Part shown: piece by piece, positions 52,904 to 61,079 of the stretch
Layout of the letters: every line of letters starts with the position of its first letter
How positions within the stretch are numbered: position 1 is the stretch's first letter
Origin: CAWCKS01 sp963796195
Lineage (GTDB): Bacteria > Pseudomonadota > Alphaproteobacteria > Rhizobiales > Xanthobacteraceae
Direction: 5' to 3'
Assembly (NCBI GenBank): GCA_963796195.1
Contig: CAWCKS010000005.1
Coordinates: 198,052 to 262,051 of the forward strand
DNA length: 64,000 nt
Made by a program: the position numbers and the translations under genes
Notes under the pieces: model-generated
Seen by the model: only the letters and a program-made list of their open reading frames with translations
What the model was told of the DNA's origin: nothing
Databases searched by the model: none

Positions 52904-52978
52904 GCGGGTGTAGCTCAATGGTAGAGCAGCAGCCTTCCAAGCTGAATACGAGGGTTCGAATTCCCTTCACCCGCTCCA
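52904..52978 (+). tRNA. tRNA-Gly (anticodon TCC)
   Basis: Acceptor GCGGGTG with CACCCGC; D arm GCTC/GAGC; anticodon stem CAGCC-like with the loop CTTCCAA (TCC); T arm GAGGGTTCGAATTCCCTTC; encoded CCA. Confidence 0.95.
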
Positions 52979-53082
52979 GCCTTCGCTCGCTTCGCGAGCT
53001 ACGGCTCGGCAAGCCGAAAGCCTTCGTAGCGAGGAGCGAAGGCTGCCGCGGCGAAGCCTGACAGGGCGAAGCCGGGCGCGGA
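52976..53082. repeat. tRNA-flanking repeat (family B), second copy
   Basis: It starts within the CCA end of tRNA-Gly and reads CCTTCGCTCGCTTCGCGAGC, CTACGGCTCGGCAAGCCG, CTTCGTAGCGAGGAGCGAAG and GCTGCCGCGGCGAAGCC. Both copies lie next to a tRNA gene, but on opposite sides. The remaining gap to 53298 has nothing I can support. Confidence 0.85.
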
Positions 53083-53297
53083 TCGATAGAATGACGTGCG
53101 CTTCGGCCCGGCAAGCCATCTCGCGGCAAAGGCGGCCACGCACCAGCGTCGCCACCGCGAGTTGCCGCGCGGTTTCGAACGACCGCCTGCAGTTTTCCCC
53201 GATCACCCCAAAAAACCCGCATTCATTTTGACTATTCCTTTAGCCTTCCCGCTGTCGAATTGGCGGGTGCCGTCAATCGTTCGCCGGAGCCGCCGCT

Positions 53298-53507
53298 ATG
53301 GCCAGGGAAAGAAGGACTGCCCAGGAACTTGCCGACATGATTGTCGAGAAGATCGGCGTGCACGACGTCTACATCCGCGTGCGCAAGGACCATGCCTATG
53401 GCTGGGAGCCGACGGTCGAAGAGTCGCCCGGCGACAAGATCTTCTTCCAGCGCCGTGCCGAGGAGATCGCGAGCCGCCTGCGCATGCAGTACGATTTGCG
53501 CGAGTGA
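53298..53507 (+). CDS. Small conserved-looking protein
   Basis: The 69-residue protein has a basic N-terminal helix (RERRTAQELADMIVEKIGVH), a beta stretch (VYIRVRKDHAYGWEPTVEES) and a C-terminal helix (FFQRRAEEIASRLRMQYDLR). Family not named, but it looks like a real cytoplasmic protein in this group. The ATG at 53298 follows a purine-rich site. The FixK-like box at 53553 lies just downstream, toward the next gene. Confidence 0.68.
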   Translation: MARERRTAQELADMIVEKIGVHDVYIRVRKDHAYGWEPTVEESPGDKIFFQRRAEEIASRLRMQYDLRE

Positions 53508-53552
53508 CGCGCGCAGCCGCGGCGCACAAGCGAGTCGCCACGGCCAAAAGCC

Positions 53553-53566
53553 TTGATCCAGATCAA
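53553..53566. promoter_or_regulatory. Perfect Fnr/FixK box TTGATCCAGATCAA
   Basis: TTGAT-CCAG-ATCAA is the ideal anaerobox with perfect dyad symmetry. It is centred about 132 bp upstream of the acyl-CoA dehydrogenase start, a plausible -41 site for a leader of about 90 bases. It predicts low-oxygen activation of the ACAD operon by FixK or Fnr. Confidence 0.6.
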
Positions 53567-53691
53567 CGTCGACCGCGACGATCCGCCGGGCAGGGCTTCG
53601 GTCACTGCACCGCAAACCGGCTTGGAATGGCCTGACCCCGTGTTATAGAACGCTGAACCCGTTCAAAAACACAACGAGTGAGGACCGTCCC

Positions 53692-54947
53692 ATGGATTTC
53701 GATCTTTCCGAGCGCCAACGCCACTGGCGCGACCGCGTCGTCGCGTTCACCGAGAAATATATCGAGCCTGCGGAAGCGACCTACCACAAGCAGGAGAAGG
53801 AAGGGGACCGCTGGAAGGTCGTGCCGGTGCTCGATGAATTGAAGAAGAAGGCCCGCGCCGAGGGCCTCTGGAACATGTTCATGCCGCCGAACGACCACGA
53901 GGACGACGAGTTCCGTGGCGCCGGCCTGACCAACCTCGAATACGCGCTCTGCGCCGAGCATATGGGCCGCATCAAGTTCGCCTCGGAGGTGTTCAACTGC
54001 TCCGCGCCCGATACCGGCAACATGGAAGTGTTCATCCGCTACGGCAACCGCGAGCAGAAGCGCAAATGGCTGCGGCCGCTGATGGACGGCGAGATCCGTT
54101 CCGCCTTCCTGATGACGGAGCCGGCGGTCGCCTCGTCGGACGCGACCAACATCGAGACCCGCATCGAGCGCAAGGGCGATCACTACGTCATCAACGGGCG
54201 CAAGTGGTGGTCGTCGGGCGTCGGCGATCCGCGCTGCAAGATCGCGATCCTGATGGGCAAGAGCAGCCCGGACAATCCGCGCCACCAGCAGCAGTCGCAG
54301 ATCCTCGTGCCGCTCGACACCCCAGGCATCACGGTTGAAAAGATGCTGTCGGTGTTCGGCTATGACGACGCGCCGCACGGTCACGCCCAGGTGCTGCTCA
54401 AGGACGTCAAGGTTCCGGTCGAGAACCTGCTTGCTCGGCGAAGGCCGCGGCTTCGAGATCGCTCAAGGGCGGCTCGGCCCGGGCCGCATTCATCACTGCA
54501 TGCGCACCATCGGCGTTGCCGAAGTTGCGCTGGAGAAGATGATCAAGCGGCTCACCGAGCGCGTCGCGTTCGGCAAGCACATCATCCAGCATTCGGTGTG
54601 GGAGCAGCGCATTGCCGAAGCCCGCATCGACATCGAGCGCACGCGGCTGCTGACGCTGAAGGCCGCCGACATGATGGACAAGGTCGGCAACAAGACCGCC
54701 CAGCTCGAGATCGCGATGATCAAGGTTGCCGCGCCGCGCATGGCGCTGCAGATCATCGATGATGCGATGCAGGCGCTGGGGCGGCGCCGGCGTGTCGGAG
54801 GAGCCGGGTCTGGCCCGCGCCTACGCCTCGATCCGCACGCTGCGCTTTGCCGACGGTCCGGACGAGGTGCATAACCGCGCCATCGCCCGCTGGGAGATCG
54901 CCCGCCACGGCAATTTTACGCCGTCCAAGACGACAGCGGCACGCTGA
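53692..54947 (+). CDS. Acyl-CoA dehydrogenase family protein (two frameshifts)
   Basis: About 418 residues when rejoined. N-terminal helical domain (DFDLSERQRHWRDRVVAFTE) and beta domain with FAD contacts (SAFLMTEPAVASSDATNIET and KGDHYVINGRKWWSSGVGDP). After an extra T near 54431 comes the C-terminal domain (GRGFEIAQGRLGPGRIHHCM); after an extra G near 54780 comes GAGVSEEPGLARAYASIRTL and DGPDEVHNRAIARWEIARH. This branch is the ACAD10/11- and LvaC-like group that works on 4-hydroxyacyl-type substrates. It is followed by the phosphotransferase gene and preceded by a FixK box. Confidence 0.88.
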
Positions 54948-55064
54948 CGCGCTAGCTCATGTTCCAGACCGCATCCCGACCGTGTCGGGGTGCGCTCCGG
55001 TACGCCGTTGCGCGGCCCCGCATAATGCGGAATAAAGACACCTGTCATGTAAGAGGGTGCCGCT

Positions 55065-56138
55065 ATGGCTGACGAAAACCGGGACGAAGAATTCTCGGGC
55101 ACGAAAGAAGTCGAGGAACGCCATCGGATCAACGAGGCCAACCTCGAAGCCTGGATGAAGGCGAATGTCGAGGGGTTTAAAGGCCCGCTGAGCGTCCTGC
55201 AGTTCAAGGGCGGCCAGTCGAACCCGACCTACCAGCTCAACACGCCCGCGACGTCGTATGTGCTGCGCCGAAAACCGTTCGGCAAGCTGCTGCCGTCGGC
55301 GCACGCCGTCGACCGCGAGTTCCGCGTCATCACCGCGCTGCACAAGCAGGGTTTTCCGGTCGCGCGGACCTATGGCCTGTGCACCGACGACGGCGTCATC
55401 GGCTCGATGTTTTACATCATGTCGATGGAGAAGGGCCGGGTGTTCTGGGACCAGACGCTGCCGAGCGTGTCGCGCGAGGAGCGCTGGCCCATCTACGTCT
55501 CGGAGATCGAGACGCTCGCCAAGCTGCACAGCTACGATCCCGAAAAAATCGGGCTCGGCGACTTCGGCCGCTCGGGAAATTATTTCTCGCGCCAGGTCGA
55601 CCGCTGGACCAAGCAGTATCGCGCCTCCGAGACCGAGAAGATCGACGAGGTCGAGCGCCTGATAGAGTGGCTGCCGAAGACGGTGCCGTCGCAGGAGCGC
55701 GTCTCGGTCGTGCACGGCGACTACCGGCTCGACAACATGATCTTCGCGCCCGACAAGCCGAAGGTCGTCGCGGTGCTGGACTGGGAGCTGTCGACGCTCG
55801 GCGATCCCTTGGCTGATTTTTCGTATCTCTTGATGCAGTGGGTGATGTCAGGCACGCAGCGCGTCGGCCTGTCGCAATCCAATCTCGCCGAGCTGAATAT
55901 CCCGACGCTGGAGCAGGCAATCGAGATTTACTGCAAGGCGACGGGGCGTACAGGCATTCCCGATCTGAACTGGTATTTCGCCTACAACCTGTTCCGCCTC
56001 ACCGGCATTCTGCAGGGCATCGCGGGACGCATTCGCGACGGCACGGCAGCAAGCGCGCGCGCCCACGAAAGCGCCGCGCGGGTCAAGCCATTGGCGCTGG
56101 CGTCATGGGACTATGCGGTGAAGGCGGGGGCGAAGTAA
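55065..56138 (+). CDS. Phosphotransferase family protein (ACAD10/11- or LvaA-like kinase)
   Basis: The 357-residue aminoglycoside-phosphotransferase fold protein has an N-terminal ATP-binding lobe (FKGGQSNPTYQLNTPATSYV, LRRKPFGKLLPSAHAVDREF) and the catalytic loop VVHGDYRLDNMIFAPDKPKV with Asp and Asn. The metal Asp is in LDWELSTLGDPLADFSYLLM. It is the kinase type that phosphorylates 4-hydroxyacyl-CoA in ACAD10/11 and LvaA pathways. It is adjacent to the ACAD gene with a 117-bp gap. A strong terminator follows. Confidence 0.9.
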   Translation: MADENRDEEFSGTKEVEERHRINEANLEAWMKANVEGFKGPLSVLQFKGGQSNPTYQLNTPATSYVLRRKPFGKLLPSAHAVDREFRVITALHKQGFPVARTYGLCTDDGVIGSMFYIMSMEKGRVFWDQTLPSVSREERWPIYVSEIETLAKLHSYDPEKIGLGDFGRSGNYFSRQVDRWTKQYRASETEKIDEVERLIEWLPKTVPSQERVSVVHGDYRLDNMIFAPDKPKVVAVLDWELSTLGDPLADFSYLLMQWVMSGTQRVGLSQSNLAELNIPTLEQAIEIYCKATGRTGIPDLNWYFAYNLFRLTGILQGIAGRIRDGTAASARAHESAARVKPLALASWDYAVKAGAK

Positions 56139-56157
56139 GAGCCGGCTTCAGCGTGAC

Positions 56158-56187
56158 GCGCGGAGCGGCAACGCTCCGCGCGTTTTT
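56158..56187 (+). terminator. Intrinsic terminator after the phosphotransferase gene
   Basis: GCGCGGAGC-GGCAAC-GCTCCGCGC, then GTTTTTC. The stem is nine base pairs with a six-base loop and lies 20 bp past the stop codon. Confidence 0.9.
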
Positions 56188-56193
56188 CTCTTG

Positions 56194-56338
56194 GTCGTCC
56201 CCGCGAACGCGGGGACCCATACGCCGCAGTAGAAGCGGGAGGACGAGATCGCAAATGAGCCGATTTCGTCTTGGAGAGACGCCTAACGCAATCCAACCAA
56301 CACAGGGGTTATGGGTCCCCGCGTTCGCGAGGACGACC
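56194..56338. repeat. GTCCCCGCG inverted repeat (family C)
   Basis: GTCGTCCCCGCGAACGCGGGGACCCA at the left and ATGGGTCCCCGCGTTCGCGAGGACGACC at the right form a long inverted pair with about 90 bases between. It occurs again at 59732-59867 and, shorter, at 26572-26667. Confidence 0.85.
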
Positions 56339-56344
56339 GGCCCG

Positions 56345-57131
56345 CTACTTAAATCGCCCGGCATATGGCATCGACGCCGTCAGTCCGCCATCGACCGCGA
56401 TCGCCTGGCCGTTGACGTAGGACGCGTCATCCGACGCCAGGAACAGCGCCATGTTGGCGATGTCGCGCGGTTGGCCGATCCGCTTCAGCGGATTGAGCTC
56501 GCCCAGCGCGTCGAACGTGCCGCGGGCACGCGCCTTCTCGAAGGTCGGTTTGGTCATGCCGGTCTCGATGATCCCCGGACACACCGCGTTGACGCGGATA
56601 CCCGTGCCCGCGAGGGAGTAGGCCGAAGTCTGCACCAGGCTGATCACGCCGGCCTTGCTGGCCGCATAGTGCGAGGAGCCCGCATTCGCCTTCAGTCCCG
56701 CAACCGATGCGGTGCAGATGATCGAGCCCGCACTTCGCGGTGTCATCACCCGGCTGGCATGCTTGATGGCGAGAAACGGTCCGATCAGGTTGACGCGCAA
56801 AACTTCGGTCCATTGCTCGACCGTCAGGTCAACAGTGCGAAACCAGCCGCCGGCGATGCCGGCGTTGGCGAAGATCACGTCGAGCGCACCGTGGCGCGCG
56901 ACGGCATGATCGACGAAGCCTGCGACATCGGCCTCTTTACCTGCATCTGCCGTAATCGCGTCGGCGACACCGCCGGCGCTGCGGATCTGCTCGGCGGTCC
57001 GTTGACTGCGCTGCGGTCTTGTCGACGGCAACGACCTTGGCGCCCTCGCGCGCGAACAGCAGCGCACTCTCGCGACCGATGCCGCTACCGGCGCCGGTGA
57101 TGACGGCGACTTTGCCTGAGAGTCTTGGCAT
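56345..57131 (-). CDS. SDR-family oxidoreductase (frameshifted)
   Basis: About 261 residues when rejoined. The N-terminus is PRLSGKVAVITGAGSGIGRE (NAD-binding TGxxxGxG); after a break near 57003 the body carries GALDVIFANAGIAGGWFR (NAG), SIICTASVAGLKANAGSSHY and the YAASKAG active-site Tyr-x-x-x-Lys, then NAVCPGIIETGMTKPTF. Substrate unknown; a 3-hydroxyacyl-type role is possible in the operon. It is a tandem paralogue of the next SDR, 6 bp away on the same strand. Confidence 0.88.
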
Positions 57132-57137
57132 GACGAA

Positions 57138-57926
57138 CTACCGCCGCTGGTTGGCGTACGGCATCGACGACGTCAGGCCGCCGTCAACCGGGATCGCCTG
57201 GCCGTTGACGTACGACGCCTCATCGCTGGCAAGGAACAGCGCCATGTTGGCGATCTCGACCGGCACGCCATAGCGCCTCAGCGGATTGAGCTGGCCGATC
57301 TTGCCTTCCGAGCCCTTGGCGCGAGCACGTTCGAATGTGCCGCGCGTCATCCCGGTCTCGATCAGGCCGGGGCAGATCGCGTTGACGCGCACGCCGGTGC
57401 CGGCGAGCGAATAGGCCGAGGTCTGCACCAGGCTGATCACGCCGGCCTTGCTGGCGCTGTAGGGATGACCGCCGGCGTTGGCTTTCAGGCCTGCGACCGA
57501 TGCGGTGCAGATGATCGAGCCCTTGCCTTTCTCGGCCATCACGCGGCTGGCGTGCTTGATCGCGAGGAACGGCCCGATCAGGTTGACGCGCAAAATCTCG
57601 GTCCACATTTCCGGCGTCTGGTCCTGCAACGCCACCAGGCCGCCGCTGATGCCGGCATTGGCATAGACCACGTCGAGACCGCCGAAGCTCGACAGCGCCT
57701 TCGCCACATAGCCCGCGACGTCGGCTTCGGAGCCGGCGTCGGCGGTCAGCGCTTCGGCCGTGCCCTTGGCCTCGCGGATCGCCTTGACCGTCTGCTCGAC
57801 GGCGTCGGCGGTCTTGTCGACGGCCAAGACTTTGGCGCCCTCGCGCGCAAACAGCGTGGCGCTGGCGCGGCCGATGCCGCTGCCGGCTCCCGTGACGATG
57901 GCGACCTTGCCGTCGAGGCGACCCAT
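57138..57926 (-). CDS. SDR-family oxidoreductase (tandem paralogue)
   Basis: The 262-residue protein keeps an intact frame: GRLDGKVAIVTGAGSGIGRA, DVVYANAGISGGLVALQDQT, SIICTASVAGLKANAGGHPY, SASKAG and NAICPGLIETGMTRGTFERA. It is highly similar in all these places to the SDR at 56345-57131, so the two come from one duplication. The start at 57926 follows GGAGAACGCC. Cofactor NAD(H) is likely (Asp at the end of the second strand in AVDKTADAVEQTV). Confidence 0.92.
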   Translation of the reverse strand: MGRLDGKVAIVTGAGSGIGRASATLFAREGAKVLAVDKTADAVEQTVKAIREAKGTAEALTADAGSEADVAGYVAKALSSFGGLDVVYANAGISGGLVALQDQTPEMWTEILRVNLIGPFLAIKHASRVMAEKGKGSIICTASVAGLKANAGGHPYSASKAGVISLVQTSAYSLAGTGVRVNAICPGLIETGMTRGTFERARAKGSEGKIGQLNPLRRYGVPVEIANMALFLASDEASYVNGQAIPVDGGLTSSMPYANQRR

Positions 57927-57980
57927 GGCGTTCTCCTGATTTTCTTGCAGACCTGTTTTGTTCTTGGTTCCAGCAGGCTG

Positions 57981-58028
57981 GCGCATGTCCGGAAAAGTGG
58001 ATACCGGTTTTCCGATAAGGACATGCGC
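57981..58028. repeat. REP-like element, family A
   Basis: GCGCATGTCC and GGACATGCGC surround GGAAAAGTGGATACCGGTTT. It is the most regular copy in the window. Confidence 0.9.
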
Positions 58029-58142
58029 AAATAAAGTCTTACTGCTGCCAGAATTTGCACGAGGGCCATGAGAAGGCTGCCCTACAGCAACGCCAAACCA
58101 TAGGATAGGAGCCATCGGAATGTCCAACCGCGGAACGAATCG

Positions 58143-58844
58143 ATGAACATGGCCACCCCGGAATTTCGCATCACACGGTGGTGGTGGGTTCGTCATGCGC
58201 CGGTCCGCGAGGACAATGGCTGCATCTATGGCCAGGCCGACCTTTCCTGCGATTGCAGCGATACCGTCGTGTTCGACGGGCTGGCACGCGCGCTGCCGCG
58301 CAATGCGGAATGGGTCGCGAGCAACTTGAAGCGCACGCATCAGACCGCGGCGGCGATCTGGAACGCCGGCTTTCCGAAGCCCGACACCATGCCGCACGAC
58401 GCCGACTTCGCCGAGCAGCATCTTGGCGAATGGCAGGGCATGAACCGCGCCGCGTTCTGGGCAAGCCGCTCGCGCGAGCCGACCAACAACTGGTTCGGAC
58501 CGCCCGACGAACGCGCGCCTGGCGGCGAGAGTTTTGTCGATCTCTGCGATCGGGTGAACCGCGGCATTGCCCGGCTCAACGCGACGCATGCCGGCAAGGA
58601 CATTGTCGCTGTGACCCATGGCGGTACCATTCGGGCGGCGATTGCGCTTGCGATCGGCACCGGTCCCGCCGGCGGCATGGTGTTCAACATCGACAACTGC
58701 TCGGTGACGCGGCTCGACTACGTCGCGCTCGGCGAGCAGGGCGGCTGGCGCGTCGGCATGGTCAACCACCAGCCGTGGCTTGTTCCCTCGAGCCACCCGA
58801 CCATGCACCAGCCGGCAGGGCCTGAGATCGCGAAGATCGCGTGA
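58143..58844 (+). CDS. Histidine phosphatase family protein
   Basis: The 233-residue phosphoglycerate-mutase-like phosphatase has the phospho-accepting His in WWWVRHAPVREDNGC and the second conserved segment SNLKRTHQTAAAIWNAG. The catalytic acid region is DADFAEQHLGEWQG, and the second His is in IVAVTHGGTIRAAIALA. It removes phosphate from a small ester. It sits next to the SDR/ACAD/kinase genes, so a role opposite the kinase is possible but unproven. The ATG at 58143 (MNMATPEFRITR) may instead be the next ATG at 58149. Confidence 0.88.
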   Translation: MNMATPEFRITRWWWVRHAPVREDNGCIYGQADLSCDCSDTVVFDGLARALPRNAEWVASNLKRTHQTAAAIWNAGFPKPDTMPHDADFAEQHLGEWQGMNRAAFWASRSREPTNNWFGPPDERAPGGESFVDLCDRVNRGIARLNATHAGKDIVAVTHGGTIRAAIALAIGTGPAGGMVFNIDNCSVTRLDYVALGEQGGWRVGMVNHQPWLVPSSHPTMHQPAGPEIAKIA

Positions 58845-58941
58845 TCTTGTTGAGTTGTCCCCGCCCTTAAAGGCTGCTTAGTTAGCGCCCACGCAAGAGC
58901 ACGCGCCGGCGCCCAGCCGGTCAGTTTCGAGGGAGGTTTCA

Positions 58942-59712
58942 ATGCCAGAGTTGTTCGATCTCAAGGGCAAGGTCGCGGTCGTCACCGGCTCATCGCGCGG
59001 CATCGGCCGCGCCATCGCCGAGCGGATGGCGGAGCATGGCGCCAAGGTCGTGGTGTCCTCGCGCAAGCTGCCGGCCTGCGAGGAAGTGACAAGAGCGATC
59101 AATGAGAAGTACGGCGCGGGCACCGCGATCTCGATCCCCTGCAACATTTCGAGCAAGGACGAGCTGAAGAACCTGGTCGACAAGAGCACGGCGCATTTCG
59201 GCAAGATCGACGTGCTGGTCTGCAACGCCGCGTCGAACCCCTATTACGGTCCGCTCGCCGGCATCAGCGACGACCAGTTCCGCAAAATCCTCGAGAACAA
59301 CATCATCGCCAACAACTGGCTGATCACCTTCACCGTGCCGCAGATGATCGAGCGCAAGGAAGGCTCGATCATCATCATCTCGTCGGTCGGCGGCTACAAG
59401 GGCTCGACCACGATCGGCGCCTACTGCATCTCCAAGGCGGCCGACCTGCAGCTCGCCCGCAACCTCGCGGTCGAATACGGCAAGCACAATGTCCGCGTGA
59501 ACTGCATCGCACCGGGCCTGATCAAGACCGATTTCGCCAAGGCGCTGTGGGACAATCCGGAGACGCTGAAGACCACCGAAGCGCGCTCGCCGATGCGCCG
59601 CATCGGTCAGCCCGACGAGATCGCCGGCGGCGCGATTTTCCTTGCGTCAAAGGCCGGCGCCTTCGTCAACGGCCAGAGCATCGTGATCGACGGCGGCGGC
59701 ACGATCAGCTGA
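58942..59712 (+). CDS. SDR-family oxidoreductase
   Basis: The 256-residue protein carries LKGKVAVVTGSSRGIGRAIA, the cofactor loop VVVSSRKLPACEEV (Arg/Lys after strand 2 favours NADP), DVLVCNAASNPYYGPLAGIS, SIIIISSVGGYKGSTTIGAY (Ser), AYCISKAADL (Tyr-x-x-x-Lys) and NCIAPGLIKTDFAKALW. It belongs to the DHRS4/glucose dehydrogenase branch, distinct from the two tandem SDRs. The ATG follows GGGAGG. It is in the opposite direction to those two and co-oriented with the phosphatase. Confidence 0.93.
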   Translation: MPELFDLKGKVAVVTGSSRGIGRAIAERMAEHGAKVVVSSRKLPACEEVTRAINEKYGAGTAISIPCNISSKDELKNLVDKSTAHFGKIDVLVCNAASNPYYGPLAGISDDQFRKILENNIIANNWLITFTVPQMIERKEGSIIIISSVGGYKGSTTIGAYCISKAADLQLARNLAVEYGKHNVRVNCIAPGLIKTDFAKALWDNPETLKTTEARSPMRRIGQPDEIAGGAIFLASKAGAFVNGQSIVIDGGGTIS

Positions 59713-59731
59713 CGCACGACAAAAACGAATG

Positions 59732-59867
59732 GTCGTCCCCGCGAAAGCGGGGACCCATAGCCCCTGTGCTCATTGTGTTACAGGGCGCAGATCCACAACT
59801 CGATTTCGGCTTCTTTTCGTCGTCTCGATTTGCTGCGGATATGGGTCCCCGCTTCGCGGGGACGACC
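59732..59867. repeat. GTCCCCGCG inverted repeat (family C)
   Basis: GTCGTCCCCGCGAAAGCGGGGACCCA and ATGGGTCCCCGCTTCGCGGGGACGACC flank an 80-base spacer. Near-identical to 56194-56338 in arms. It sits between convergent genes. Confidence 0.9.
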
Positions 59868-59880
59868 GAGAAGCGCGGTG

Positions 59881-60846
59881 CTATCCCCACTTCGCCAATT
59901 GCGTCCGGATCGCCTCGACCAGCGCGAGCGGCTGGTCGGCCATGATGTGGTGATCCGAATCCGGGATCACGATCATCGGCGAGTTCGCCGGAATGTACGG
60001 CTCGAGCTCGTACATGAAGCGGCCCGCGACGAAGCCCGAGCGCTCGCCGCCGATCACCGCGATCGGGCATTTCCCCGCGCGCAAATCCTTGTCCGGATAG
60101 CCGTGCAGAAAGCCCATCCAGAGGTGCGGATCGAACCGCCAGGTCCAGCCGACACTGCCGTCGGCGCGGCGGAACTGGCGCAGTGACGAGCGCGCGATCC
60201 AGTCGGCGATGAACAGATTTGCGCAGTCCTGGTCCGGCGCGAAGCGGAAGCGCGCCAGCGCCTGCTCGAGCGTGTCGTAAATGTTCTTCGGCCGCGGTTC
60301 GCCGCGTTTCTCGCGCCGCTTCTTGCGCTCGGCCGAGGCGAGGAAGGGACCATCGAGCAGCATCGCGCCGCCGAGCCGCGCGCCACCGCGCGCGATCACG
60401 CCCGAGGTAATGAACGCGCCAAAGGAGTGGCCGATGATCACCGGGCCGGTCTTGCCCTCGAACAGGCCGGTCGCTTCCGCGACCTCGAGCGCTTCGGTGC
60501 CGTAGAGATCATAGTTGTAGCGGTCGCGCCAACCCGAGCCGCCCATGCCGGAGAACGACATCGCGGCGACGCGATAATCATCACTGAGAAACGGGGCGAT
60601 AAAGCTCCACCAGTCGGCGTTGGCGCCGTTGCCGTGCAGGAACAGCACGCCGGGCTTGCCGCGCTGGCCCCAGGTCAGCGTTTCGATCGCCGCCCCGCGC
60701 ACGTCGACAAAAGAGCGTTCCGGCGCGTTGGCGATCGCCTTGTCGAACCACTCCGGCGCGGGCGGTTTGCGGCCACCGAATCCGGCCAGGAGATTCCTGC
60801 GCTCAGCGACGATCGTCTCGACTTTGTTCATTGCAGAATCAGCCAT
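59881..60846 (-). CDS. Alpha/beta hydrolase
   Basis: The 321-residue protein has an oxyanion HGNGANADWWSFIAPFLSDD, the nucleophile elbow PVIIGHSFGAFITSGVI (Ser in GHSFG), an acid in IAVIGGERSGFVAG and the C-terminal His in MIVIPDSDHHIMADQPLAL. The insert between strands is about 80 residues with EKRGEPRPKNIYDTLEQALA. The frame is intact. Substrate unknown. It lies between the SDR and the serine hydrolase pair. The ATG at 60846 or 60831 (MNKVE) is uncertain. Confidence 0.9.
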   Translation of the reverse strand: MADSAMNKVETIVAERRNLLAGFGGRKPPAPEWFDKAIANAPERSFVDVRGAAIETLTWGQRGKPGVLFLHGNGANADWWSFIAPFLSDDYRVAAMSFSGMGGSGWRDRYNYDLYGTEALEVAEATGLFEGKTGPVIIGHSFGAFITSGVIARGGARLGGAMLLDGPFLASAERKKRREKRGEPRPKNIYDTLEQALARFRFAPDQDCANLFIADWIARSSLRQFRRADGSVGWTWRFDPHLWMGFLHGYPDKDLRAGKCPIAVIGGERSGFVAGRFMYELEPYIPANSPMIVIPDSDHHIMADQPLALVEAIRTQLAKWG

Positions 60847-60959
60847 GCCCCGTTTTTCACGTTGGTGATACGGGGAGGGGGCTGAGCTTGTAAAGGCGAG
60901 GGCCGCGCGGTGCGGGAATAAGGTGTATGCGCAAAGCGGCGGCGTTCACCGACTTCTAA

Positions 60960-61060
60960 CCTCATCCTGAGGAGCGGCGCAGCCGCGTCTCGAAGGATGA
61001 GGCCCGGTGCCGGGGCCTCATGGTTCGAGACGGCGCTTCGCGCCTCCTCACCATGAGGGA
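60960..61060. repeat. CCTCATCCTGAGG inverted repeat (family E)
   Basis: CCTCATCCTGAGGAGCGGCGC, TCTCGAAGGATGAGGCC, then GGCGCTTCGCGCCTCCTCACCATGAGG form a nested set of hairpins. This intergenic repeat is typical of Bradyrhizobium and Rhodopseudomonas. It follows the serine hydrolase stop. Confidence 0.85.
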
Positions 61061-61079
61061 TGACGTGAGTGCGCTCGCG

